Shown here piece after piece: positions 24,687-33,606 of a DNA stretch of 64,000 bases. The stretch is from positions 60,746 through 124,745 of the forward strand of contig CACIDF010000002.1 of the NCBI GenBank assembly GCA_902585365.1. Direction: 5' to 3'. Under the pieces are notes generated by a model that saw only the letters and a program-made list of their open reading frames with translations, was not told the origin of the DNA and searched no databases. The DNA is from an uncultured Pelagibacteraceae bacterium. GTDB lineage: Bacteria > Pseudomonadota > Alphaproteobacteria > Pelagibacterales > Pelagibacteraceae. A program made the position numbers and the translations under genes. Each line of letters starts with the position of its first letter. Within the stretch, counting starts at the first letter, position 1.

Positions 24687-25741
24687 TTTACTTCAATTGA
24701 CATTTGAATACCTAGCCATCTCCAAATATCACCGTCATTAAGTGAGCAATTTATTCTACCTCTTCTGAACGTAAATTTTTCTCTAAAATTAATTTTGAGA
24801 ATATTATCCTCAAATTTCATGATAGAATTTCTCCATTCATTTCCTTCGTTTGAAAAACAATTAATTTTTTGGATATTTTTTTGTTCCTTAAAAAATTCAA
24901 TCTCAATAGTAGGGGGATTTTGATCATTGCTTATAAATTTATCACTAGGTTTTAAATTTTTATATGCAATTGGAAATAATTTTAGAATAAATTCAAATCT
25001 TTCTAATTCACCATATTTTTCATTTATTGGAAATCTAGGTAGCTCAAAACGATTTTTAGATAAATCAATTACCCCAGAATGTTGACCAAAACCATATTTA
25101 AAATTACCTTCAATAAATTCTGTTTGCTTTAAATTATATTCTCCAAATGGGTAGGAAAAAAAAATTGGGTTATATCCTAATTTTTCCTCAAAAATTTTTA
25201 TAGAATTTTTAATATCTCTTTCGAAGTCATCGTATGAAAAATCCAACAGATATTCGTGTGTATGTGAATGATTGCCTATAAATGCAAAATCATAACTTGA
25301 TACCTCTTTAATTTGGTCCCAGTTCATGTATCCAGGCTTTCCCACTGGTTCTGTAGAAACAAATAATATAAATGGTATCTTTTTTTTCTTAAGAATTGGC
25401 CATGCATTATCATAAAAGGATGTAAACGCATCATCCACAGTTATTAAGATCTTTTTATTTTTCTTTGGATTATTAAATTCATTATCGAACATAACTGGAT
25501 CATAATATTCTATATTATTTTTCTCAATTAGTTCGAGTTGCTTTTCAAAAACATCTATTTTAATATTTGTCGATGGATATTTATTTTCATTAAATCTATG
25601 GTACATAATAGATATAACACCATGGTCATTAGGATAATATTTAATATTTTTTTCTGCATGGGCTGAACTATTTATGAAAAACAAAAACAAAAAAAATTTA
25701 ATTATAGACGCAGCAAATGAAAAAATAATTTTCAAAATCAT
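24683..25741 (-). CDS. Exported polysaccharide deacetylase-family protein
   Basis: 352 residues. A signal-like segment (IIKFFLFLFFINSSAHA) precedes a NodB/polysaccharide deacetylase fold: YHRF, ITVDDAFTSFYDNAWPILKK (DD metal motif), GNHSHTHEY (HSHTH metal ligands) and FFSYPFGEYN. It may deacetylate peptidoglycan or another glycan in the periplasm. The signal peptide coding region overlaps the 5' end of divergent tsaB by 68 bases. A TTG two codons downstream would reduce this only slightly. Confidence 0.82.
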   Translation of the reverse strand: MILKIIFSFAASIIKFFLFLFFINSSAHAEKNIKYYPNDHGVISIMYHRFNENKYPSTNIKIDVFEKQLELIEKNNIEYYDPVMFDNEFNNPKKNKKILITVDDAFTSFYDNAWPILKKKKIPFILFVSTEPVGKPGYMNWDQIKEVSSYDFAFIGNHSHTHEYLLDFSYDDFERDIKNSIKIFEEKLGYNPIFFSYPFGEYNLKQTEFIEGNFKYGFGQHSGVIDLSKNRFELPRFPINEKYGELERFEFILKLFPIAYKNLKPSDKFISNDQNPPTIEIEFFKEQKNIQKINCFSNEGNEWRNSIMKFEDNILKINFREKFTFRRGRINCSLNDGDIWRWLGIQMSIEVN

Positions 25742-26066
25742 AGATAAGAATAAAACTTATACTAACGAATATGATAACAGTAGAAAAAACTTTGACAAGT
25801 TTGCTATGCTTTTGTTCAAATTTTTAGATAAAAAGAAGGTTAATTTTGAATTAGTTGAAAAAGTAATAGTAAATTTAGGACCAGGTAAATATTCAAGTAT
25901 CAGAACCTCTATATCGACTTTAAAAGCTCTAAACTTAATATATAAATTCAAAATATATGGATTTTCCTCAAAAGATGTTGAAAAATATGATTATTCAAGA
26001 GTTTTTGAATTATTAAAAAAAGGTAAATTAATAAAAAAATTGATTAAACCACTTTATATGAGTTAA
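25674..26066 (+). CDS. tsaB: TsaB-like protein (t6A tRNA modification), short form
   Basis: 130 residues, against about 220-230 in typical TsaB. The N-terminal ASKHA-fold start KKNLIIDAANEKIIFKII and the hallmark VNLGPGKYSSIRTSISTLKAL (family: GPGSFTGLRxG) are present. The protein ends where the second lobe would begin. TsaB partners TsaD and TsaE in adding threonylcarbamoyl to A37 of ANN-decoding tRNAs. It heads a dense run with fur, miaB, phoH, ybeY, lnt and metK. The 5' end overlaps the divergent deacetylase gene. Confidence 0.75.
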   Translation: MKNKNKKNLIIDAANEKIIFKIIDKNKTYTNEYDNSRKNFDKFAMLLFKFLDKKKVNFELVEKVIVNLGPGKYSSIRTSISTLKALNLIYKFKIYGFSSKDVEKYDYSRVFELLKKGKLIKKLIKPLYMS

Positions 26067-26075
26067 AATAATATT

Positions 26076-26501
26076 ATGACAGATACAATAGAGCAAAAAT
26101 GTTTGGCAAAAGGTGTAAAATTAACTGATCAAAGAAAAACTATTGCCAGAGTTATATCTGAGTCTAAAAAAAATTATGGTGAGTCAGATCACCCGGATGT
26201 TGATGAACTTTATAAAAGAGTTTCCGACATAGATAGCAAGATAAGTATTGCAACAGTTTATAGAACAGTAAAATTATTTGAAGAGTCTGGTATTTTAATG
26301 AAACATGATTTTAAAGACGGAAAAGCAAGATATGAGCTTAATGATGATCATAATCATTTAATAGATATAAAAACTGGAAATATAATCGAATTTACTAGTG
26401 ATGAAATTGAAATTATTCAAAAAAAAATAGCAGAAAAACATGGATATAAGTTAGTTGACTCAAAACTTGAACTTTACTGTATTAAAGATAAATCTGATTA
26501 A
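26076..26501 (+). CDS. fur: Fur-family transcriptional regulator
   Basis: 141 residues. The winged-helix domain reads GVKLTDQRKTIARVI...ISIATVYRTVKLFEESGIL, and the dimer/metal domain contains DDHNHLIDIKTGNIIEF. The CxxC structural-zinc pair is absent, as in many alphaproteobacterial Fur/Mur proteins. It could respond to iron or manganese. It is the best in-window candidate to bind the GATAAT palindromes at 9775-9849. It sits between tsaB and miaB with 9- and 2-base gaps. Confidence 0.92.
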   Translation: MTDTIEQKCLAKGVKLTDQRKTIARVISESKKNYGESDHPDVDELYKRVSDIDSKISIATVYRTVKLFEESGILMKHDFKDGKARYELNDDHNHLIDIKTGNIIEFTSDEIEIIQKKIAEKHGYKLVDSKLELYCIKDKSD

Positions 26502-26503
26502 TT

Positions 26504-27838
26504 GTGAAAAAAATATTCATTAAAACCTTCGGTTGTCAAATGAATGAATATGACACAAGTCGTATTTATGATACCGTAAAAAATATTGGTTATTTAAAAA
26601 CAAATGATCACTTAAGCGCTGATTGTTATCTATTAAATACTTGTCATATCAGAGATAAGTCAAAAGAAAAAGTTTTTGACGAAATAGGGAGAGTAAGAAA
26701 AAATTATAAAAATAAAAAAAAACCTATCGTGATTGTTGCAGGTTGTGTTGCTCAAGCTGAGAGTAGTGAAATGATCAAAAGAGAACCCTTTATAGATATC
26801 ATTATTGGTCCACAGTCATATCATAAGATAAATAAGATTATTCGTAATTTTGATTCAAAAAAAAAACATGAATTAACGGAATTTGAAACTGAAGATAAAT
26901 TTAATTATTTAGATAAAATTAAAAATAATGATAGTAAGGTTTCATCTTTTTTAACAATTCAAGAGGGATGTGATAAGTTTTGTAGTTTTTGTGTTGTGCC
27001 TTATACAAGAGGACCTGAATATTCCAGACCTTTTAAAAGAATTATTGATGAAGCTGAGAATTTAGTAAAAAATGGTACGAGAGAAATTATTTTATTAGGA
27101 CAAAATGTAAATGCATATCTTTTCAAAGATAAAGAAAAAAATTTCAATTTGTCTCACTTAATATCGGAGTTAGATAAAATAAAAGAATTAAATAGAATTA
27201 GATACACCACATCTCACCCAAGAGACATGACAGAAGATTTGATTGAATGTTATTCTAATTGTAAAAAACTAATGCCTTTTATACATTTGCCAATCCAAAG
27301 CGGTTCCAATAAAATTTTAAAATTGATGAATAGAAATCACAAAGTAGAAAGATATTCAGAGATTTATAAACTTATAAAGCAAAAAAATCATAATGTTGAA
27401 TTTTCAAGTGATTTTATAGTGGGTTTTCCAGGAGAAACAGATTGTGATTTTAATGATACTATTAAGTTAGTAAAAAAAATTAAATTTATTAATTCTTATT
27501 CTTTTATATATAGCCCAAGGCCTGGCACTCCTGCATCAAAATTGAAACAAATTGACAAAGAAATTGCAAAAGAACGTTTAATAAATTTACAAAGTATTTT
27601 AGAGGATCACCAAATTAAAAAAAACGAGTCGTTAATAGGTTCATCAATTGAAGTTTTAGTAGAAAATAAATTAAAAAGTCAGAATAAGTATTTTGGAAGA
27701 AATATATTTTTAAACTCTGTAATTTTTGATGGTGAGGAAAAGTTTATTGGAAAACTAGTAAATGTAAAAATAGAAAAAACAAATCGAAATACTTTATTTG
27801 GAAAAATTGATGAAAGTAAAGATATGAGAGCTGCTTAA
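26504..27838 (+). CDS. miaB: tRNA-2-methylthio-N6-isopentenyladenosine synthase
   Basis: 444 residues, GTG start giving MKKIFIKTFGCQMNEYD. It has three domains: UPF0004 with Cys in GCQMN, LLNTCHIRD and VAGCVAQ for the auxiliary cluster; radical SAM with CDKFCSFCVVPYTRG; and a C-terminal TRAM domain. MiaB adds the 2-methylthio group at A37 of tRNAs reading UNN codons. It is in the tsaB-metK operon-like run. Confidence 0.97.
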   Translation: MKKIFIKTFGCQMNEYDTSRIYDTVKNIGYLKTNDHLSADCYLLNTCHIRDKSKEKVFDEIGRVRKNYKNKKKPIVIVAGCVAQAESSEMIKREPFIDIIIGPQSYHKINKIIRNFDSKKKHELTEFETEDKFNYLDKIKNNDSKVSSFLTIQEGCDKFCSFCVVPYTRGPEYSRPFKRIIDEAENLVKNGTREIILLGQNVNAYLFKDKEKNFNLSHLISELDKIKELNRIRYTTSHPRDMTEDLIECYSNCKKLMPFIHLPIQSGSNKILKLMNRNHKVERYSEIYKLIKQKNHNVEFSSDFIVGFPGETDCDFNDTIKLVKKIKFINSYSFIYSPRPGTPASKLKQIDKEIAKERLINLQSILEDHQIKKNESLIGSSIEVLVENKLKSQNKYFGRNIFLNSVIFDGEEKFIGKLVNVKIEKTNRNTLFGKIDESKDMRAA

Positions 27839-27839
27839 T

Positions 27840-28838
27840 TTGAATAACTTTTCTTATAAAAAAGCTGTTGATGATTTAAAATTTGTATACTCTGAAAATA
27901 ATACCCTAAGTATTATATTTAAAAACAATGAAATATTAATGGGTGTTGTTGGTGAATTTAACAATAATTTAAAAGAATTGGAAAAAATAACTGATACAAG
28001 TATTTATTCTCGTGGCAATTCAATTTTAGTAAAAAGTACATCAAAAAAAAATGAATTAATAAAAAATGCAATTGTTTTTTTATTTGATCAATTTATAAAT
28101 AACGGCACAATTGAAACAAAAGATATTATATCTTCGGTAAATAAATTTATGATTGAGGAAAAAACAGATAAAATAGAATACATAATTAAAACACCAAAAA
28201 AATCAGTAATACCAAGATCTGAGAAACAAAAAAAATATGTTAGAGCACTAAGAGATAACGAAATTATAATATCTTCTGGACCCGCCGGGACTGGAAAAAC
28301 TTATTTAGCAGTAGCTGTCGCTTTAACTATGCTTCTAGATAAAAAAATAGAGAGAATAATATTATCTAGACCAGCAGTTGAAGCCGGAGAAAGATTAGGT
28401 TTTTTGCCTGGAGATATGAGGGAAAAAGTAGATCCATATCTACGACCTTTATATGATGCGCTTTATGATCTTTTAGATTTTGAAAAAATCCAAAAACGCA
28501 TTGAAATTGGTGATATAGAAATAGCACCTTTGGCATTTATGCGAGGTAGAACATTAAAGAATTCTTTTGCTATTTTAGACGAGGCTCAAAATGCAACTGA
28601 TACTCAAATTAAAATGTTTTTAACTAGAATAGGAGAAAACTCAAAGATTGTTATAAATGGTGATCCATCACAAATAGATTTACCTAATAAATCTTTATCT
28701 GGTTTAAAAAGATCTAAAGAAATACTTGGGCATCTAAATGAGATATCTATAGTAGATTTCGATCACACAGATGTGGTGAGACACCCATTAGTTTCTAAAA
28801 TAGTAAAAGCATATTCCGATCAAAATTCTAAGAAATGA
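27840..28838 (+). CDS. phoH: PhoH-like (PhoL) P-loop protein
   Basis: 332 residues, TTG start one base after the miaB stop. The Walker A motif is SSGPAGTGKTYLAVAVAL (about 143-160), with Walker B in NSFAILDEAQNAT, the typical PhoH/YbeZ layout. It probably works as an RNA helicase-like partner of the endonuclease YbeY, whose gene overlaps its end by four bases. Confidence 0.95.
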   Translation: MNNFSYKKAVDDLKFVYSENNTLSIIFKNNEILMGVVGEFNNNLKELEKITDTSIYSRGNSILVKSTSKKNELIKNAIVFLFDQFINNGTIETKDIISSVNKFMIEEKTDKIEYIIKTPKKSVIPRSEKQKKYVRALRDNEIIISSGPAGTGKTYLAVAVALTMLLDKKIERIILSRPAVEAGERLGFLPGDMREKVDPYLRPLYDALYDLLDFEKIQKRIEIGDIEIAPLAFMRGRTLKNSFAILDEAQNATDTQIKMFLTRIGENSKIVINGDPSQIDLPNKSLSGLKRSKEILGHLNEISIVDFDHTDVVRHPLVSKIVKAYSDQNSKK

Positions 28839-29275
28839 TCAAAATTTATGTTGTTGTTGATTTTCCTAAATGGAAAAAAAAAATTAAAAATTTAAAAAAT
28901 TACTTCAAAATAAAACAAAGAAGGTTTAATACACAAATAAATTCATCAAAAAAAAAAAAGGAATTTACTATATTTTTAACAAATAATTTGAGAATGAAAA
29001 AATTAAATAATAAATTTAGAAAAGTTAATAAACCAACAGATGTTTTGTCATTTCCATTAAAAATAAAGAAGAAAAGTAATATTTATCTTGGAGATATAGC
29101 TATTAGTTATGAAATAGTTAATAAAAGATCCAAAAAATCCCTGTTCGATCATGAATTAGATAAAATGTGGATTCATGGGTACCTACACTTAAGTGGACAT
29201 GATCACATAAAATACAAAGATTTTAAAAAGATGTCTAGAAAAGAAAATTTCATATTTAAACAACTTAATTTTTAA
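28835..29275 (+). CDS. ybeY: Endoribonuclease YbeY (rRNA maturation)
   Basis: 146 residues. The zinc-binding signature HGYLHLSGHDH is complete, and RKVNKPTDVLSFP and YLGDIAISYE are the other family blocks. YbeY takes part in 16S rRNA 3'-end maturation and ribosome quality control. It overlaps phoH by four bases. The corC gene that often follows ybeY is missing, and lnt comes next. Confidence 0.96.
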   Translation: MIKIYVVVDFPKWKKKIKNLKNYFKIKQRRFNTQINSSKKKKEFTIFLTNNLRMKKLNNKFRKVNKPTDVLSFPLKIKKKSNIYLGDIAISYEIVNKRSKKSLFDHELDKMWIHGYLHLSGHDHIKYKDFKKMSRKENFIFKQLNF

Positions 29276-29276
29276 A

Positions 29277-30791
29277 TTGGCCCAAATTCTAAATAACAAA
29301 TTTTTAATAATTATTATTTTACTTTTTTTAGGTTTTCTTTCATCATTTAGCCTACCTCCCTATAATTTTTTTTTAATAAATTTTTTTATTTTTCCAGTTT
29401 TATTTTATATTTTTGTTATTAATATTAGTCGAAATTTACTTAATAATTTCTTAATTGGATGGTTTTATGGATTCGGGTATTTCTTATCTAACTTATATTG
29501 GATTTCAAATTCCCTTAAATTCGATAAAAATTTTGAAAATTTAATTATTTTATCAATTTTATTAATTCCCTTTTTGTTAGCATTATTTTATGGATTATTT
29601 TCCTATCTACTGAAATTCTTTAATATAAAAATGAATTTTAGTTCAATTCTAATTTTCTCACTTTCACTGTCCCTCGTTGAATATTTGAGAGGAACAATTC
29701 TTGGTGGATTTCCTTGGAATTTAATTTCATTTAGTTTAATAAATATTATTAGTTCACTGCAAATACTTAGCTTTATAGGGACTTACTCTTTAAACTTACT
29801 AGTTATTACTTTTTACACTTTACCAATAATAATTTTATTCAATATTAAAAATTCGAGAAAATTTACTATCTTACTATTGGCAGTTTTGCTTTTATCAATT
29901 AATTCTTATTACGGATTTAATAGAATTGAAAAAGTTGAAAATAAACCAAAAAAAATAATCTCTCCATCAATAAAATTAGTTTCCCCAAAGTTTAATATTG
30001 AGAGGTTTTTTATTAATGAACCTATAGAAGATAAAATTAATGAACTTTTTGAAAATAGTTATCCGCTTGATAAAGATGTTATTTTAGTTTTTCCAGAAGG
30101 TATAACTAATATTGGAGAAATAAATCAGCTAGAAAATGATTTTGATAATATCTCTAATCAATTAACGGATAAATCAAAAATAATCTTAGGTATTACTTTA
30201 GATGATGGAGAAAAAATATTTAATTCATTAGCAGTATTTAACAAGGAATTTGAAATAGAGGATAAATATAATAAAAATAAGCTTGTCCCATTTGGAGAAT
30301 TTCTACCTTTAGAAAAATTTTTAAGCAAGTTTGGTTTAAAAAAAATAACCCATGGATATAAATCGTTCAGCTCTTCAACCGAGAGAAACATTCTTAGTGT
30401 AGGTGAAATTTCATTTTTACCTTTGATCTGTTATGAAATTATATTTTCTGGTGCATTAACGAAAAATGAGGATAATTATGACTTCATATTAAATATTTCC
30501 GAAGATGGCTGGTTTGGAAACAGTATAGGACCTGTTCAACATTTCTCTCACTCTATATTTAGATCAATTGAGGAAGGCAAAGATATTTTAAGAGTTGCTA
30601 ACAATGGAATTTCTGCACATATAAGCTCTAACGGCAAAATTAATAAGATGCTCAACACAACTGAAAAGGGAAGCTTAGAAATTAACTCAGTTACTGGCGA
30701 TTTTCCCACAGTCTTTAGCGTATATGGTAATAAGATTTTCTTTTTTTTAGTATTTATTTATATTAGTTTGATTTTCTTTTTAAAAACTTAA
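29277..30791 (+). CDS. lnt: Apolipoprotein N-acyltransferase
   Basis: 504 residues, TTG start. Six or so N-terminal helices are followed by a nitrilase-fold domain with the Glu-Lys-Cys triad: [10 protein letters not shown] (Glu), [15 protein letters not shown] (Lys) and [10 protein letters not shown] (Cys). A final C-terminal helix is present. It adds the third acyl chain to lipoproteins in the inner membrane, consistent with several lipobox proteins in this window. It overlaps metK by one base (TAATG). Confidence 0.96.
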   Translation: MAQILNNKFLIIIILLFLGFLSSFSLPPYNFFLINFFIFPVLFYIFVINISRNLLNNFLIGWFYGFGYFLSNLYWISNSLKFDKNFENLIILSILLIPFLLALFYGLFSYLLKFFNIKMNFSSILIFSLSLSLVEYLRGTILGGFPWNLISFSLINIISSLQILSFIGTYSLNLLVITFYTLPIIILFNIKNSRKFTILLLAVLLLSINSYYGFNRIEKVENKPKKIISPSIKLVSPKFNIERFFINEPIEDKINELFENSYPLDKDVILVFPEGITNIGEINQLENDFDNISNQLTDKSKIILGITLDDGEKIFNSLAVFNKEFEIEDKYNKNKLVPFGEFLPLEKFLSKFGLKKITHGYKSFSSSTERNILSVGEISFLPLICYEIIFSGALTKNEDNYDFILNISEDGWFGNSIGPVQHFSHSIFRSIEEGKDILRVANNGISAHISSNGKINKMLNTTEKGSLEINSVTGDFPTVFSVYGNKIFFFLVFIYISLIFFLKT

Positions 30792-31954
30792 TGAAAAAAA
30801 ATTATTTATTTACAAGCGAGTCAGTATCTGAAGGCCACCCAGACAAGGTCTGTGACAGGATATCTGATATGGTAGTAGATACTTACCTACGCGCAGAGCC
30901 TCAGTCCAGAGTTGCATGCGAAACTTTAACTACAACAAATAAAGTTGTTTTGGCTGGAGAAGTAAGGGGGCCCGAAATAAAAAAAGACGATTTAATCCAG
31001 AAAGTCAGATCTTGTATTAAAGACATTGGATATGATCAAGATGGTTTCACTTATAAAGAAGCCACAAAAATAGAAAGTCATTTGCATGCTCAATCATCAG
31101 ATATTGCAATGGGAGTTGATTCTTCGGGAAACAAAGATGAAGGAGCGGGAGACCAAGGAATAATGTTTGGATATGCTTGTAACGAAACTGAAGTTTTAAT
31201 GCCAGCCCCGATACATTATTCACATAAGATTTTAAGGTTAATGGCTGAAGATAGAAAGTCAGGAAAACTGAAAAATATCGAACCTGATTCTAAGAGTCAA
31301 ATAACTATTGAATATAAAGATGGAAAACCAGCTAATGTAAAATCTGTAGTAATATCTACGCAACATTCTGCAGATGTAAATCAATCTCAAGTTAGAGATT
31401 TAGTTAAGCCATATATTGAAAAATCAATTCCTAAAGAATTATTAAAAAATTTGTCTGAGAAAGAAATTTATGTTAATCCAACTGGAAATTTCGTTATTGG
31501 TGGTCCCGATGGAGATAGCGGTCTAACAGGTAGAAAAATAATAGTTGACACTTATGGTGGAGCTGCACCACATGGTGGAGGAGCTTTCTCAGGAAAAGAT
31601 CCCACGAAAGTTGATAGATCGGCTGCATATGCTTCACGATATCTTGCAAAAAATATTGTAGCTTCAAAAATTGCAGATAAGTGTCTCATTCAATTAGCCT
31701 ATGCTATTGGTGTATCAAAACCACTTTCAATATATGTAGATTTATTTGATAACGATGAAGAAAAGAATAAACATGTAGAAAGCTTAATACAAAAAAATTT
31801 TGATTTAAGTCCTAGAGGTATTAGGGAGATGTTAGGATTAAATAAACCTATATATGAAAAATCCGCAGCATATGGACACTTTGGTAGAGATCCAGGGCCT
31901 GATGGCTCTTTTTCATGGGAAAAAGTTGATAAAAAAGACATTTTCAGTAAGTAA
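30791..31954 (+). CDS. metK: S-adenosylmethionine synthase
   Basis: 387 residues. The motifs are [30 protein letters not shown], and the phosphate loop [22 protein letters not shown]. It makes SAM from ATP and methionine. It is the last gene of the tsaB-metK run and is followed by a strong hairpin with a T9 tract. I found no SAM riboswitch upstream, as the start overlaps lnt. Confidence 0.99.
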   Translation: MKKNYLFTSESVSEGHPDKVCDRISDMVVDTYLRAEPQSRVACETLTTTNKVVLAGEVRGPEIKKDDLIQKVRSCIKDIGYDQDGFTYKEATKIESHLHAQSSDIAMGVDSSGNKDEGAGDQGIMFGYACNETEVLMPAPIHYSHKILRLMAEDRKSGKLKNIEPDSKSQITIEYKDGKPANVKSVVISTQHSADVNQSQVRDLVKPYIEKSIPKELLKNLSEKEIYVNPTGNFVIGGPDGDSGLTGRKIIVDTYGGAAPHGGGAFSGKDPTKVDRSAAYASRYLAKNIVASKIADKCLIQLAYAIGVSKPLSIYVDLFDNDEEKNKHVESLIQKNFDLSPRGIREMLGLNKPIYEKSAAYGHFGRDPGPDGSFSWEKVDKKDIFSK

Positions 31955-32016
31955 TAATAAGTTGAAAATTTATAAATATTAATTATAAAACCTATTACAT
32001 TATTGATATATCAAAG

Positions 32017-32039
32017 TGGGCTTCGGCCCATTTTTTTTT
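32017..32039 (+). terminator. Intrinsic terminator after metK
   Basis: TGGGC-TTCG-GCCCA forms a five-pair stem capped by a stable UUCG tetraloop and followed by nine T's. It lies 62 bases after the metK stop and 12 bases before the nusA ATG. It should end metK transcripts, unless it is used as an attenuator in the nusA leader. Confidence 0.8.
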
Positions 32040-32051
32040 GAAAAAGATATT

Positions 32052-33596
32052 ATGTTAAACAGACGAGCGGATAAACTTGAATTATTAAGAATTGCAGAAG
32101 CAGTAGCACTAGAAAAGTCTATAGATAAAGAATTAATTATTAATTCTATGGAAACTGGTATTGCCAAAGCCGCTAAGTCAAAATTCGGTAATGAAAATGA
32201 AATTCAAGTTAATATTAATAGAGAAAGCGGAGATATAGAAATTTTTAGAAAATTAATAATTGTCGAAAAACCAGAAAATAACAATACAGAAATAAGCTTA
32301 GAAAGAGCAAAAGCACTTAATAATGAAAAAAAATTAGGCGAGGAAATATTGCAACCTCTTCCAACATTTGATTTTGGAAGAATTGCTGCACAGACTGCTA
32401 AACAAGTTATTAATTTTAGTGTTAGGGAGGCTGAAAAAGAAAGACAGTTTAACGATTTTATTGACAAAAAAGACACAATATTGAGCGGGATAGTAAAAAG
32501 ATTAGAATTTGGAAATGTAATTGTTGATTTAGGAAAAGCAGAAGCAATAATACAAAAAAATGAAATGATCCCAAGAGAAAATATAAAAGCGGGAGACAGA
32601 GTAAAAGCATATTGTTATGATGTTAGAAGAGAGCAAAGAGGACAACAAATATTCTTATCAAGAGCTCACCCAAAATTTATGGAAAAACTATTCATTCAAG
32701 AAGTTCCAGAAATATACGATGGTTTAATTGAGATAAAATCATCAGCAAGAGACCCAGGTAGTAGAGCAAAAATTTGCGTTAAAGCTATCGATACATCACT
32801 AGATCCAGTTGGCGCCTGCGTTGGAATGAGAGGTAGTAGAGTACAAGCGGTTGTTAATGAATTACAAGGAGAAAAAATTGATATAGTGAATTGGTCTGAG
32901 GATGTAACGGTAGTAGTATCAAATGCTCTCTCACCTGCTGAAGTATTAAAAGTTAATATTAATCAAGAAGCAAAAAAATTAGATGTTATTCTGACTGAGG
33001 AAAATTTGAGTAAAGCGATTGGAAGAAGAGGACAAAACGTTAGACTTGCAACGAAACTTATTGATTATGAAATAAATATCATGACTGATAAAGAAGAATC
33101 AGAAAGAAGACAAGAAGAGTTTAAAGATAGAACAGAGAATTTAATGAAAAATTTAGAGGTGGATGAAACACTAGGTCAACTTTTAGTAGCCGAGGGTTTT
33201 TCGACAATTGAATTATTAAAAGATAGCAAACTAAATGATTTAGTAAAGATAGAAGGTATTGAAGAGGAGACTGCTAAAGAGCTAATCGAAAGAGCTATAG
33301 AATTTGATAAAAAAAATCAAGAAGAAATTCAAAAAAAAATAAAAGATTTAGGTTTAGAAGCTGATTTAATTAATCATTTGGGATTAACACCTGGGATGCT
33401 TTTAACACTAGGTGAGAAAAAAATATTAACTCTCAACGATTTTGCAGATCTTGCATCCGATGAATTAATCGGTGGTTTCGATATTATCAGAGGTGAAAAG
33501 ATCAAGATAAATGGCTATCTCGAAGACTTTGCTTTATCAAAAGCAGAGGCGGACGATCTCATAATGAAAGCCCGAGAAAAAGTTTATAATAATTAG
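32052..33596 (+). CDS. nusA: Transcription termination/antitermination factor NusA
   Basis: The track start at 32016 reads through the terminator hairpin. The family start is the ATG at 32052 (MLNRRADKLELLRIAEAVA), giving 514 residues. The order is the RNAP-binding N-terminal domain, S1 domain (about 135-200), KH1/KH2 (ACVGMRGSRVQAVVNELQGE, AIGRRGQNVRLATKL) and two C-terminal acidic HhH repeats. It modulates pausing, termination and rRNA antitermination. rimP, which normally precedes nusA, is not here. Confidence 0.97.
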   Translation: MLNRRADKLELLRIAEAVALEKSIDKELIINSMETGIAKAAKSKFGNENEIQVNINRESGDIEIFRKLIIVEKPENNNTEISLERAKALNNEKKLGEEILQPLPTFDFGRIAAQTAKQVINFSVREAEKERQFNDFIDKKDTILSGIVKRLEFGNVIVDLGKAEAIIQKNEMIPRENIKAGDRVKAYCYDVRREQRGQQIFLSRAHPKFMEKLFIQEVPEIYDGLIEIKSSARDPGSRAKICVKAIDTSLDPVGACVGMRGSRVQAVVNELQGEKIDIVNWSEDVTVVVSNALSPAEVLKVNINQEAKKLDVILTEENLSKAIGRRGQNVRLATKLIDYEINIMTDKEESERRQEEFKDRTENLMKNLEVDETLGQLLVAEGFSTIELLKDSKLNDLVKIEGIEEETAKELIERAIEFDKKNQEEIQKKIKDLGLEADLINHLGLTPGMLLTLGEKKILTLNDFADLASDELIGGFDIIRGEKIKINGYLEDFALSKAEADDLIMKAREKVYNN

Positions 33597-33606
33597 GTGA
33601 TGGAAA

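Noticed and set aside
30700-30791. SAM riboswitch before metK
   Set aside because: The metK start overlaps lnt and there is no structured leader; the GC hairpin lies after metK, not before it.
32016-32051. Upstream extension of nusA from a GTG
   Set aside because: It translates through the terminator stem and T tract; the conserved NusA N-terminus starts at the ATG at 32052.
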